Source: Bacteroidota bacterium
GTDB taxonomy: Bacteria > Bacteroidota > Bacteroidia > Bacteroidales > GCA-2711565
Length of the DNA stretch: 64,000 bases
Assembly: GCA_018816945.1 (NCBI GenBank)
Contig: JAHIVC010000099.1
Coordinates: 1 to 64,000 of the forward strand
Direction: 5' to 3'
The translations under genes were made by a program, and so were the position numbers. Below, piece after piece: positions 9,138-18,939 of the stretch (positions are counted from its first letter, which is position 1; each line of letters starts with the position of its first letter). Under the pieces are notes generated by a model. That model worked only from the letters and a program-made list of their open reading frames with translations. It was not told the origin of the DNA and searched no databases.

Positions 9138-9337
9138 ATTACTTGATTTTGTAAAAGAAATTCCTTAACCTTTTTTTCTTGTCCATCAGTAATAAAATAT
9201 TTGAGCTTTAGGTAAAAATTAAATTCGCTGCGAAGCAGAGGATTAAACTCCAGGGACAAATAAAATAACTCCATTTCTTCTTTCGAGAACTCGTTGTAAT
9301 GATACCGATCAATTAGATCCTGATAATTGAATTTCAT
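9134..9337 (-). CDS. Small protein (67 aa), anti-sigma-factor N-terminus-like
   Basis: Begins MKFNYQDLIDRYHYNEFSKE. The pattern 'LI-RY-Y-NE-S-EE---F---L--NP-LR-E' resembles the short helical N-terminus of Bacteroidota anti-sigma factors, but no transmembrane or FecR part follows. The ATG overlaps the stop of the upstream zinc-ribbon gene (ATGA), which indicates translational coupling. The 3' end overlaps the convergent deacylase gene by 4 bp. Function unknown. Confidence 0.6.
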   Translation of the reverse strand: MKFNYQDLIDRYHYNEFSKEEMELFYLSLEFNPLLRSEFNFYLKLKYFITDGQEKKVKEFLLQNQVI

Positions 9338-9480
9338 TTTTTAATAATTTGAACCATACTAATCTGATATCCATCGTCAATGCATTTGGGACAAAATTTG
9401 ATTTTTACTTTAGAAGTATATCTGCACCTATAGCATTTGCAATCGGTCAGTACTTTTGATTTTGCCAGAATGTACGTCAT
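9334..9480 (-). CDS. Zinc-ribbon microprotein (48 aa)
   Basis: A 48-aa frame read from the minus strand: MTYILAKSKVLTDCKCYRCR then YTSKVKIKFCPKC and a short tail. Two CxxC knuckles (CYRC, preceded by another Cys, and CPKC) spaced by ten residues make a compact zinc ribbon. Its TGA overlaps the ATG of the 67-aa gene, so the two form a coupled pair. No homologue is recognised; a nucleic-acid or protein-binding role is only a guess. Confidence 0.6.
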   Translation of the reverse strand: MTYILAKSKVLTDCKCYRCRYTSKVKIKFCPKCIDDGYQISMVQIIKK

Positions 9481-9854
9481 AACTAACAGTATTAGACATA
9501 AATATTGAATAAAGATATGACAACAGATAAGCCTTAATTGTAGGCGAAATGCCTAAATTTAAAATTATTTTAACCTCAGTTCGATCTAAGCATTTCTCAT
9601 GAAATTGGTTCATTATGTCAGAAATTTAGCCTTTTGAGCTAATAAGACGTTAGATCAGTTAGAAGTTAGAAGTTAGAAAATGGAAGTTAAACTTGCAAAG
9701 GTAGGTATTTTTAAGTATCTGATATATAATGTCTAACGTCTAGCGTCTAACCGTCTTTAATTTAAATTGATCTTGTGTCTTGAATCTTGTGAATCTTCTT
9801 TTTGTCTAATATCTAAAGTCTAACGTCTTATATCTTAATTTATCAAAACAAATT
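9481..9854. repeat. Gene-free spacer with degenerate GTCTAACGTCTA-type repeats
   Basis: From about 9647 to 9835 the spacer holds repeated short units: GACGTTAGA and GTTAGAA copies on the left, then inverted forms such as GTCTAACGTCTAGCG near 9730 and AAGTCTAACGTCTTA near 9815. They look like decayed inverted repeats of a simple unit. I see no gene and no clear promoter in the rest. Confidence 0.55.
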
Positions 9855-10847
9855 TTATGCAGGAAACTGAAATGGGTATCCAATATTTTGTTTTATGGCT
9901 TTTTCATAAATAAATGCAGCTGCAGCTACATCCTGAAGAGCCGTTCCGGTAGCATCATAAATGATTACTTCCTTATGGGATTCCCTGCCTTTTTTCTTGC
10001 CAATAATGATATCTCCAAGTTCTGAATAAATGTCTTCTTTGCTCATCAAGCCTGCATGAATAGCATGGTGAATTTCTCCAACTTCAACACATTGTACTAA
10101 AATATCGGCAACAACTTTATGGTCTGCCAAAATTTGAGGATCTAATTCTTGCTTTTCAGGGCTATCAGCTCCAACAGCAGCAATAAATAGTCCCTCATGA
10201 ATATATTCATTTTTGATAAAAGCTTCTTTGGAAGGAGTACAACAAACACAAATTTGACTTTGCAAAATGGCTTCTCCTAAGTCTGATACCGGTAAAACCT
10301 CAATTTTCAGTTTACCCGACATTTTTTCGATATAGTTGGTCATCGCTTCTTCATTCTTGTCATAAGCAAATACTCTTTTGATGCTTCGCACCTGCATAAT
10401 CGACTCCAATTGAATTTGCCCCTGAATTCCACACCCACAAATAGTAACATTATCAGCATCTTCTAATGCAAGATATTTTGCGGCAACAGCCGTTGCTGCC
10501 CCGGTTCTTTTTATAGTAATATCGCCTGATTCAAAAATGGCCAAAGGAAATCCGTTTTCACCATCATGAAGTAAGATTAATCCTTGAATATTTGGAAGAC
10601 CATATTTTGCTTTATTCTGGAAAAAGCCTCCATTACTTTTTAAACCGAAATAAACTTTAGGAAATTTTAACCCACCGACTTTAATATGAAATTCACCATT
10701 TCCCGAATCAAAATGAAGCAGACCCGGACTTAAGACTTCTCCTTCAGCGTACAACCTGAATGCATTTTCTACAACTTCTATATGTTCTGTAAGCGACATC
10801 AATGATTGAATGTCGCTTCTGTTGAAAATCAATGAATGTTTGGGCAC
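9855..10847 (-). CDS. Ornithine cyclodeaminase / mu-crystallin family protein
   Basis: A 330-aa NAD(P)-binding enzyme. The N-terminal half has the family's substrate-binding arm (GGLKFPKVYFGLKSNGGF). The central Rossmann domain starts at about 135 with VTICGCGIQGQIQLESI, followed by a conserved Lys/Arg-type motif (IKRTGAATAVAAKYL) before it. GADSPEKQELDP and ATGTALQDVAAAAFIYEKA are strongly typical. Members convert ornithine to proline, reduce cyclic imino acids or make 2,3-diaminopropionate-type compounds; sequence alone does not decide. Stands alone on the minus strand. Confidence 0.85.
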   Translation of the reverse strand: MPKHSLIFNRSDIQSLMSLTEHIEVVENAFRLYAEGEVLSPGLLHFDSGNGEFHIKVGGLKFPKVYFGLKSNGGFFQNKAKYGLPNIQGLILLHDGENGFPLAIFESGDITIKRTGAATAVAAKYLALEDADNVTICGCGIQGQIQLESIMQVRSIKRVFAYDKNEEAMTNYIEKMSGKLKIEVLPVSDLGEAILQSQICVCCTPSKEAFIKNEYIHEGLFIAAVGADSPEKQELDPQILADHKVVADILVQCVEVGEIHHAIHAGLMSKEDIYSELGDIIIGKKKGRESHKEVIIYDATGTALQDVAAAAFIYEKAIKQNIGYPFQFPA

Positions 10848-10932
10848 GATAATTTTATTTTATAAATATTACTTAAAAATAAGCGTCATTCTACACGATT
10901 CTTTGCCTTTAAACAATGCCTCAATTTTAGCC

Positions 10933-13900
10933 TTATTGCTTAATAAGTTGGGCATTAATAACATTCTCTTCAGTAATCATCCGTATGATGTACATTCCTT
11001 TTGCTAGATTCGAAATATCCAATTGATAATTATTTGAATTTAATAATTCGATTGAATGGTAAAGCCTTCCATCTAAACCAATCACATTCAGCATTACCAT
11101 TTTCCGGATTTTTTCAAATTTAATGTTTAATACATTACTTGCAGGATTTGGAAATATTAAGATTCCTTCCTTTAATAAATCTTCAATTCCTAAAGCCCTA
11201 ATATAATTAGTATTCCATGGTTGAGATGCTGAATTTGGATTGCCAAGCGCATCAAAAGCAACACCCTGAGCAACGCTTGCACTAACAATTCCATCAACAA
11301 TTGGGCTCAATTTAACAGAAAATGAAGAATTACCAAGTAATGTAAACTGATTTTTTGTAGCGTTTACAACCGTTATTTTCGATATATCAAAACCACTAAC
11401 CTGTTCACTAAAAACAATTGAAACATCAATTGGTGAAACATTGGTCGGGTTTGCAACATTTGAAGTTACCGTGACCGTTGGACCGATAGTGTCCAAAACA
11501 ATGCTAAAAGCTGCACTTTCCAAACTTGTTATAACTGGATTGCTCGATTTTATTCTAGCTTTGTAGGCTTCGCCACTAGGGGTATTGGTAGGAATAATTC
11601 CCATCAAAACACCACTATTATTTGAAACTAAAGTCCCAATTTGCGTTTCGGTGCTAAATTCGCCATTTTTATTAGATAAGAATGCGGTAAAGGTGTTAGC
11701 TGTGAAGCCGCCCGAAATTGTAAATGGGATATTGATTACTTTTCCTAATATTTTTGAAACAACAAAGGGCGACCCGGATATTGAACCTAAGGTGATGGAT
11801 GAAGTTGTAGTTCTAATTTCAAAGGAACTACTCTCAGATCCAATAATAACAGGATTACTTGATTTTACTCTTACTTTATAAGAGGTACCCGCTGAAGTGC
11901 CTGCCGGAATACTAGCCTGGATTGTTCCTGAATTAGCATCAGATGTTAAAGAGCCTATCTCAACTTCATTGGTAAAACTGCCACTGGCATTTGACAGGTA
12001 AGTTTTGTATTGGTTTGAGGTGTAAGTTCCCGTGGAAGTAAATGGTACATTTATGCTGGTGCCTGTAGTGGATGAAATATTAAATGGACTTCCACTAATA
12101 ACCCCTGTTGTTATTGTAGCAGCAGCAGGTTCCTGAACAGTAATTTTAAAATTATCAAAATAACAGTTTATCCCATAATCGGCAGTAAACAGGAAGGCAA
12201 TATAAAGGGATGTTTTGTTTTCGGCATCAACCGGCAAAGTAAAGGTCTTGGATTCCCATCCGGGATTAGCATTGTTATATCTTATAAATGTTTTACCATA
12301 ATTCCAAGATATACCATTAGTTGACCATTGAACGGTTAAACTATCCTGATTGCTGTATGTGGCACTCTCGCTCCATTGGAAACTAACCGTAATGTTGGAT
12401 TTCCCCTCAGATGAATATGCAGGGCTGATCAAACGAATCTGATCTCCTCTTTCACAATCATCTGAATTAAATTTTACCATATGAGTACCCTCATAAGGTG
12501 TTTGTGTAGGGTTTGTGCTTGCACCAACATAAGTAAGCTTCGGTGCTACACCACCCAAATCTCTTACTATTTCCTCTGTCCAACAAACAGGGATACTTGA
12601 TGAATTAAATCCTTCGGTAATAGGATAAGTATAATTACCCGAAACAATGGTGTAATTTATAGACTTATTATTGTTTATACTTACTTCGTCTAAACCGCCG
12701 TTTATGTTTGATAATGATGCATTAAATGTATAAGTGCCAACAAGGAGTGAAATTTCGGCAAAGGTTATTGTATCAATTTTCCCTTTTGCCAACGATCCCG
12801 TCCATGAATAAGATATCGGAGCTCCGCCATTGATATTATATGATAATATAAAGCTGGTAATATTATTTGTTCCATTATTTTTAACAATAATTGTTGGGCT
12901 AATTTTAGTTTCCATGCAATAGGTTTTTTCTTTTGGAAGCACAATTTCCAAGATACTTGCGTCAACTGATAATATTGGAATTTCTTTTAAATCAGATTTC
13001 CACAAACCCCTGCCATAAGTAGAAGCAAATAGTATACTACTATCAGGACTTGATGAATTATAATAAATATCGAGTTCTGTAACCATTACATTTGGTAGCC
13101 CAGTATTAAATAATGTCCAATTTGCTGTTCCATCTTTAAAATAAACTCCACGATCAGTTCCAACATATAACTGATTTTTAGTAAGTGCATACTTGTTTTG
13201 AACAATGCTAAACGCTGGCAAGCTGGGTAATCCTGTTGAAATATTGGTCCAGGTTGTTCCTCCGCTGGTTGATTCATAAACTTGATTTCCGGTATATCCT
13301 CCAAGGGTTGCCCAAACGGTATTTGGATCATTGGCATGAACGGCCAAATAAGTTATTCTTGTGGGTAAGTTTCCGGTTACATCAGCCCACGTATTCCCAC
13401 CATTAGTGGTAACCCATAATCGAGATTGATCAGCAACATACATCACCTTGTTGTTGGAAGGCGCAATGGCCATTGATCTGATATTATTAGATGTGTTGAT
13501 GGAAGAAATATTAACAAAACTGTCACCCAAATCCGTTGATTTCCAAACATCCTGATATCCAACATAAATTGTATTGTGATCAACCGGGTCAATTAAAAAT
13601 GGAGTTACCCAATGTCCTTCCAAGGTACCATCTCCAATATTTTTGTAAATATCAGTAGCCGTAGCCCAAAGATTTGTTGTTCGTGCAATTTGTCCATCAA
13701 TATAGGTAGCATACTGAATATTCTGATTCGTATAATCAATTAAACATTCCATTCCATCGCCTCCTTTTACATCATACCAAGTTCCGTTATGGAAAAGTTT
13801 AGATCCATTATCTTGTAGACCTGTAATTACTGTATTGAGTGATGTTGCGGATACACCTAAACGATAAATTTGACTAATGGTCATCCCATTTGTTAGATCA

Positions 13901-15378
13901 GTCCAACTGGCTCCTCCATTGGTGCTTTTGTATATTCCTCCGTCATTACCTTCAAAAAGGGTATATGGACTTTGAAACTTTAACACGTGTTTATCTGCAT
14001 GAACCTCTGGTGCCTTGGGGACAGCCTTATTATAATTCGAATGATCTGTCCACATATTATTTATAGTCCAGCTTACCCCACCATCGATGGATTTCCATGT
14101 ATTAATCCCACCTAAATATAAAGTATTTGCGTCTGTAGGGGAAACAGCTAATGCAAGATCATACCAACCCTGGCCTGTATTATTTCCGCTTCCATCACTA
14201 TAGTATCCCATAATGCTATGACCACTAACAGCACCATCAAATATTTTATCAAAGGTTTCTCCATTATCAAGTGATCGATAAATGCCCGACAAACCACCGC
14301 CGGAATTAGTAACGGCAGCATATACCATCGAAGGCGCATTGGGGCTGACTGCTAATTCTATTCTTCTATCTGTTGATTCAAAAGCCTGTCTTACTGTCCA
14401 AGTAACTCCCCCATCAAGACTTCTAGTTATTTTTGGTCGACTCCCTTTTGATGCAATATACAAAGTATCAGGATTTGTTGGATGAAATTCCATGTCGATT
14501 ACATAACTGGAATCTCTATATATGTATGTTCCCCATGTAGTTGCACCATCTGTGGTTTTATAAACCGCATTACTAATCCCTCCATACAATACTGAATTAT
14601 TTTTTGGATGTATGCGCAAAAATCCTGATAAATAGCCGGCCGATAGATTAAAAGAACCAGCTGAAGACCATGTGCTGCCTCCATTTGTAGATTTTAGAAA
14701 TCCAATGGTATTGTTATCCCCACTATTTCCTCCACCTAATGTATGGGCAGATCCACCATCCCTATCACCTGTTGCTATATATAAAGTATTTGAAGTTGCA
14801 TAATCTGATGGAATTGCAATATCACTAACCCCTAAAACATTGTTATTATCGGTTAAAGCTGTCCAACTATTACCATCATCGGTTGTTTTCCACAGCCCTC
14901 CGCTGGGTGCTCCAACCCAATAAGTATTTGTATCTGTCGGATGAAATGAAATACAATTAATTCGACCAATTCCTGCATAGCCACCATCAGAGTTGACCGG
15001 ACCCATGCTTGTCCAACTTCCATTTGAGCTTTTTAGTTGTGAAAAATTAGATGAAGATTTATATTTCTCCCATTCCTTTTCAGTTGTAGTTTCGGGAAAT
15101 TCTCCGGTTTCAAGATCTACTCTTGATTCCCAATACCACTCCCATCGCTTAAACAACTTCCAGCCCGGGGCCTTAATTTCTTCTCCATTCCTGATATATT
15201 TTCCGTTCTTTACATTAAATGGTTTCCAGTATTCATTAAATGCATCTTGAATATCAAAAAAGGTCAACTCACTTTTTCTACTTTTTAATTCTTCAAATTT
15301 TTGTTGCCAATCTTGAGTGTATCCAATTTGAAAAACAAGTATGAATAACAATGTAAATATGATTTTCTTCAGTTTCAT
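10933..15378 (-). CDS. Giant Asp-box (sortilin/BNR-like) T9SS cargo protein
   Basis: A 1481-aa secreted protein. Signal peptide: MKLKKIIFTLLFILVFQIGY. Residues about 120-800 form a beta-propeller array with at least seven Asp-box turns (TTDDGNSWT, STNGGSTWS, SLDGGVTWT, SIDGGVSWT, STNGGASWT and others), as in sortilin/Vps10 and exo-sialidase-like proteins. Then follow a CARDB-like segment (about 805-910), a jelly-roll MAM/CBM-like part (about 915-1075), two related Ig-like repeats (about 1085-1270), a SbsA/Big-type Ig segment, and a type A T9SS sorting domain at the C-terminus (ILIFPNPASNVLNIKF to the final INAQLIKQ). Surface-anchored or released through T9SS. No catalytic residues can be assigned. 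The ATG follows the upstream lipoprotein stop without a gap. Confidence 0.9.
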   Translation of the reverse strand: MKLKKIIFTLLFILVFQIGYTQDWQQKFEELKSRKSELTFFDIQDAFNEYWKPFNVKNGKYIRNGEEIKAPGWKLFKRWEWYWESRVDLETGEFPETTTEKEWEKYKSSSNFSQLKSSNGSWTSMGPVNSDGGYAGIGRINCISFHPTDTNTYWVGAPSGGLWKTTDDGNSWTALTDNNNVLGVSDIAIPSDYATSNTLYIATGDRDGGSAHTLGGGNSGDNNTIGFLKSTNGGSTWSSAGSFNLSAGYLSGFLRIHPKNNSVLYGGISNAVYKTTDGATTWGTYIYRDSSYVIDMEFHPTNPDTLYIASKGSRPKITRSLDGGVTWTVRQAFESTDRRIELAVSPNAPSMVYAAVTNSGGGLSGIYRSLDNGETFDKIFDGAVSGHSIMGYYSDGSGNNTGQGWYDLALAVSPTDANTLYLGGINTWKSIDGGVSWTINNMWTDHSNYNKAVPKAPEVHADKHVLKFQSPYTLFEGNDGGIYKSTNGGASWTDLTNGMTISQIYRLGVSATSLNTVITGLQDNGSKLFHNGTWYDVKGGDGMECLIDYTNQNIQYATYIDGQIARTTNLWATATDIYKNIGDGTLEGHWVTPFLIDPVDHNTIYVGYQDVWKSTDLGDSFVNISSINTSNNIRSMAIAPSNNKVMYVADQSRLWVTTNGGNTWADVTGNLPTRITYLAVHANDPNTVWATLGGYTGNQVYESTSGGTTWTNISTGLPSLPAFSIVQNKYALTKNQLYVGTDRGVYFKDGTANWTLFNTGLPNVMVTELDIYYNSSSPDSSILFASTYGRGLWKSDLKEIPILSVDASILEIVLPKEKTYCMETKISPTIIVKNNGTNNITSFILSYNINGGAPISYSWTGSLAKGKIDTITFAEISLLVGTYTFNASLSNINGGLDEVSINNNKSINYTIVSGNYTYPITEGFNSSSIPVCWTEEIVRDLGGVAPKLTYVGASTNPTQTPYEGTHMVKFNSDDCERGDQIRLISPAYSSEGKSNITVSFQWSESATYSNQDSLTVQWSTNGISWNYGKTFIRYNNANPGWESKTFTLPVDAENKTSLYIAFLFTADYGINCYFDNFKITVQEPAAATITTGVISGSPFNISSTTGTSINVPFTSTGTYTSNQYKTYLSNASGSFTNEVEIGSLTSDANSGTIQASIPAGTSAGTSYKVRVKSSNPVIIGSESSSFEIRTTTSSITLGSISGSPFVVSKILGKVINIPFTISGGFTANTFTAFLSNKNGEFSTETQIGTLVSNNSGVLMGIIPTNTPSGEAYKARIKSSNPVITSLESAAFSIVLDTIGPTVTVTSNVANPTNVSPIDVSIVFSEQVSGFDISKITVVNATKNQFTLLGNSSFSVKLSPIVDGIVSASVAQGVAFDALGNPNSASQPWNTNYIRALGIEDLLKEGILIFPNPASNVLNIKFEKIRKMVMLNVIGLDGRLYHSIELLNSNNYQLDISNLAKGMYIIRMITEENVINAQLIKQ

Positions 15379-15867
15379 TTAGTATAATGTAAAACTTTTA
15401 TAACTCGTTTTGTCTCCCTCCCCTTCGGTTTTGTAATTGATCCTCACTCTATATTGACCTTTCTCAACCCTCTGATAAATTGACTTTCGAATGTGTTCAT
15501 CCAATTTAGGTCCACACCAACTCTCCATTTGATCCCAAACTAATTCAATTTCGCCACCGGGATGTAACTCAGCAATATCAATTGAAGCCTGACAAGGAGC
15601 ATCACACGGACATTGGAGAATCTTGATTTTACGCCAATCTCCATCTTCAAGTTTTTCAATGAGTAATTTTTCGGGATAATAGATTATAATACTCTTCGAA
15701 TACATATTCTTTACTATGATTGAAATTGGTTTACCTGCTATAATGGGTTTATTGTCATTGATCACAATATTTAGCTGAGATGATGATATTCCGGTTGTTT
15801 GTCTTGTAGGATAACAAGCTATTAAAAGGACAATTATTAATATGTTAACCAATGATTTTATCATCAA
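15379..15867 (-). CDS. Putative lipoprotein (162 aa), coupled to the giant T9SS cargo
   Basis: A hydrophobic N-terminus ends in the lipobox LLIAC (Cys about 19). The rest is beta-rich, with an Ig-like look (AGKPISIIVKNMYSKSIIIY and VEKGQYRVRINYKTEG). It has CPCDAPC and a WCGP motif, so disulphides are likely. The TAA is immediately followed by the ATG of the 1481-aa cargo, implying coupled translation. No family recognised with confidence; a periplasmic or outer-membrane helper of the cargo is an inference from context. Confidence 0.7.
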   Translation of the reverse strand: MMIKSLVNILIIVLLIACYPTRQTTGISSSQLNIVINDNKPIIAGKPISIIVKNMYSKSIIIYYPEKLLIEKLEDGDWRKIKILQCPCDAPCQASIDIAELHPGGEIELVWDQMESWCGPKLDEHIRKSIYQRVEKGQYRVRINYKTEGEGDKTSYKSFTLY

Positions 15868-15906
15868 TAAAGTTTTTGCAATATTAGTTAAAAGTAAAGA
15901 GAATTT

Positions 15907-17403
15907 CTACAATTCGTTATTTGGATCACAGGAAGGAAGCAAAACGTGAAAACTACTACCACTTCCCAATCTGCTTTCAACCCAAATTTTGCCTTTATTT
16001 TTCTCGATAAACTCTTTACAAAGTATTAGTCCAAGTCCGGTTCCTTTTTCTTTGGCAGTTCCCTGAACTACAACCTGCTGGTTCACTTTAAATAATTTCT
16101 GGATATTTTCCTGGTTAATTCCAATGCCATTATCTTTTATCTCAACATCAATAAATTTTGGAAGTAAATTTGAACGGATAATTATCTCACCACCTTCATT
16201 CGTAAACTTAATAGCGTTTGAAATCAGATTCCGCAATACCATTCCAATCATATTTTCATCAGCAAAAACACATTCGTCATCTGAGAGTTCTGATTGTAAT
16301 GTAATCCGTTTCGCGTTTGCTTGAGCATTTAAGGTCAACACTTCACGAGAGGCAATATCTTGTAGATTTAATACACTTGGATTGAACGTAACTCTGTTCA
16401 ATTGCAACCTCGACCATTCAAGCAGGTTCAGTACCAGGTCATAGGCGCTTTCTGTTGCTTCCTTAATTTGTCCAATCACAAGCTTAAGTTCTTTTTCATC
16501 AAACTCTTCCAAGTCGTTATGCAATAGCTCTACAAAACCCAAAATACCCTGAAAAGGATTTTTCAAATCATGTGCAACTATTGAAAAAAACTTATCTTTT
16601 GTAGCATTTAATTCTTTGAGCTCTTTCTCCGAATTTTGAACCATTCGCAATGCATCTTTGTACTGTGTTATATCAATAAAAATCGTTGAGAATTGTCCTT
16701 TTTTAGGACTAAAAGCTACTACTTCAAAATATTTCTGATGATCCTGTGAGAATTGCTCGAATTGAATTTTCTCACCTAAAAGTGCAACCTCCCCATAAGT
16801 TTGGATGGTGCTCATATTAGTGGCTGGGAATAATTCTAAAATCGTTTTACCAACAACATAATTTGCTTTTAACCCAGTAATTCTTTCAAAAGCCGGATTA
16901 ACTTCGAGATAACGATAATTTACCGGATTGTTTTCCTCATCGACAATTATTTCATGAAGTGCATATGCACTAAACATGGTTTCAAACAGCATGCGATATT
17001 TTTGATCACTGTTTTCTTCCGTTTTTTTTGATTTTTGAATGCCAAGAAGTGATTTCAGATACAAAATAACCCAATGCGGATTATCCAAATTGTGTATAAA
17101 ACCATCCACTCCAACCTTCATCAACGATACCTGAGATTTCTCTAAAATAGCATCAACTGAATAAACAACAATAATAGGTAAGTACCCTTGTATACTTTTA
17201 AGCTTTCGAACAAGCCTGAAATTACCCTCATTAAGTATGCTCTTATTAATAAGTATCAGCCTTGGATGAAGATTTAAAAGTTTGCCAAATAAGTCTTCAA
17301 ACTTCTCAACAACAATCGTTTTAGCAAGATTGGTTTTAACGATATTATTAAGTTTAAAACTAAGTAATGGATTCTCATCCACTATGAAAAAAAAGTCATC
17401 CAT
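15907..17403 (-). CDS. Sensor histidine kinase with N-terminal degenerate receiver and PAS
   Basis: 498 aa, soluble. Residues 1-115 have receiver-domain rhythm (FFFIVDENPLLS, LILINKS, IIVVYSVDAI, VGVDGFIHNL), but the phospho-Asp is Asn and the conserved Lys near the end is missing, so it should not accept phosphate. PAS spans about 135-255. HisKA has the phospho-acceptor His in SIVAHDLKNPFQGILGF (about 276). HATPase_c shows NLISNAIKF, DNGIG and GTGLGL. It is a stand-alone kinase without a partner regulator next to it. The divergent gene at 17640 starts a surface-protein operon, which could be a target, but nothing in the sequence shows this. Confidence 0.88.
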   Translation of the reverse strand: MDDFFFIVDENPLLSFKLNNIVKTNLAKTIVVEKFEDLFGKLLNLHPRLILINKSILNEGNFRLVRKLKSIQGYLPIIVVYSVDAILEKSQVSLMKVGVDGFIHNLDNPHWVILYLKSLLGIQKSKKTEENSDQKYRMLFETMFSAYALHEIIVDEENNPVNYRYLEVNPAFERITGLKANYVVGKTILELFPATNMSTIQTYGEVALLGEKIQFEQFSQDHQKYFEVVAFSPKKGQFSTIFIDITQYKDALRMVQNSEKELKELNATKDKFFSIVAHDLKNPFQGILGFVELLHNDLEEFDEKELKLVIGQIKEATESAYDLVLNLLEWSRLQLNRVTFNPSVLNLQDIASREVLTLNAQANAKRITLQSELSDDECVFADENMIGMVLRNLISNAIKFTNEGGEIIIRSNLLPKFIDVEIKDNGIGINQENIQKLFKVNQQVVVQGTAKEKGTGLGLILCKEFIEKNKGKIWVESRLGSGSSFHVLLPSCDPNNEL

Positions 17404-17639
17404 ATCCGGGCCTCAAGATATAAAATAAGATTGAAATAAATTTAACAAATGTTTCCTTGATATTAGTAATTTTAAATTTTCTTTTAGAGTTTAGGGTCGC
17501 AACATGTTGAAAACTCAATGTTTTTTTTCTTTTATCATGATACTTAATAACCTATTTTTATCAAAGCGTAAATTAGGTCGAAGTCTATCTTATTGATTAT
17601 AAATCTGATTTTTATCTGACACATACTTATTAGCAATTA

Positions 17640-18926
17640 ATGAAAAAATTGTATTTTGTACTTCTTTTTATCTGCTTTTCAGTTACAGGTATTTTTGCCC
17701 AAACCTTGGATTTTGAATATTCAAATGGTTTTGTTGGAAAAGAAACTGTTTTTGTTAACAAATCTGTTATTGATGAGGAGGTAATTACTGTTGCCTGGGA
17801 CTTGACAGGAAATGGTGTTTATAATAACGGATGGGGCGATACAGTTAGGTTTGTCTACGCGGCTATTGGTACATATACCGTTGGATTGCGTATAACGGTT
17901 CGATCGCTTCAATCTTATGTTTTTACCAAGGAGATTGAAATTGTTCATGAATTAAATGCGAATTTTACTTCTACAATTGTTTGTATTGGTGGTACTACAA
18001 AGTTTACAAATACCTCAACAAGCTCTGATGTCATTGTTAGTACTAATTGGGATTTCAATAGTGATGGGATTTTTAACGATGCATCCGGAAATTCTATAAA
18101 TTATCTTTTTACAACTCCCGGAATACATGTTGTGGGCTTGCGGATTGTAACCCAATCGGGCTTAGCAATGTCAATTTACCGTCAGGTTGTTGTGGCTGAA
18201 TTGCCAACGGCTAATTTTTCGACCAGCAATACCTGTGTTGGCACTTATACTGAGTTCACAAATTTGAGTGTTATAAGAGCTGATGACATCGCCGATTTTA
18301 TCTGGAAATTTGGAGATGGGAGCGCATGGTCGAATGTAAGCAACCCTATACACATCTATTCTTCACCCGGTATCTACAACGTGACCTTGATTGTAAACTC
18401 TTCTTTTGGGTGTTCTCACACCATTACAAAAAATGTAAGTATTAAACCCCTCCCGGAGTTTACTCTTGAGTTTAGTGGACCAACTGAGTTCACTGAAGGT
18501 GAAAGTGTAACTGTTACTGCTATTGGAGATTTTGATCAGGCGATATGGTCAACCGGAGCAATTAGTAATTCCATAATAATTACACGAGGTGGAACCTATA
18601 CAGTTGAGGTTTCAAAAAATGGTTGTTCAAGTGCAAAATCTTTTACGATTATTGTCAATGATAGAATCGGGATCATGAACCTGATCACACCTAACGGTGA
18701 TGGTTATAACGATAGATGGGAGATTTTTCACATTGAAAAACGACGACCATGTGCAGTAAATATTTACAATAGGTCTGGTATAGAAGTTTTTTCAGACACT
18801 AATTATATTAATGATTGGACGGGAACTATTAATGGAAAACCCTTACCTGAAGGAACTTATTACTATATTCTTAAATGTGATAAGGATGCTGATGTGATAA
18901 AGGGGGCAATTTCAATAATACGATAG
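17640..18926 (+). CDS. PKD-repeat protein with gliding-motility-type C-terminal (CHU_C) domain
   Basis: 428 aa with a signal peptide (MKKLYFVLLFICFSVTGIFA). Three PKD/Ig-like units (about 22-105, 105-185, 188-268; for example FKFGDGSAWSNVSNP-type turns, here IWKFGDGSAWS) are followed by an Ig-like stretch and then a CHU_C / T9SS type B sorting domain (about 345-428: ITPNGDGYNDRW, VNIYNRSGIEVF, LPEGTYYYIL). Such proteins are exported by T9SS and are usually paired with a PorP/SprF-family protein, which is exactly the next gene, 13 bp downstream. Probable surface adhesin or scaffold. Confidence 0.88.
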   Translation: MKKLYFVLLFICFSVTGIFAQTLDFEYSNGFVGKETVFVNKSVIDEEVITVAWDLTGNGVYNNGWGDTVRFVYAAIGTYTVGLRITVRSLQSYVFTKEIEIVHELNANFTSTIVCIGGTTKFTNTSTSSDVIVSTNWDFNSDGIFNDASGNSINYLFTTPGIHVVGLRIVTQSGLAMSIYRQVVVAELPTANFSTSNTCVGTYTEFTNLSVIRADDIADFIWKFGDGSAWSNVSNPIHIYSSPGIYNVTLIVNSSFGCSHTITKNVSIKPLPEFTLEFSGPTEFTEGESVTVTAIGDFDQAIWSTGAISNSIIITRGGTYTVEVSKNGCSSAKSFTIIVNDRIGIMNLITPNGDGYNDRWEIFHIEKRRPCAVNIYNRSGIEVFSDTNYINDWTGTINGKPLPEGTYYYILKCDKDADVIKGAISIIR

Positions 18927-18939
18927 CTATTATTCCGAT

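Noticed and set aside
9428-9613. 61-codon minus-strand frame overlapping the zinc-ribbon microprotein
   Set aside because: It overlaps in another frame the better supported CxxC microprotein and lacks recognisable features.
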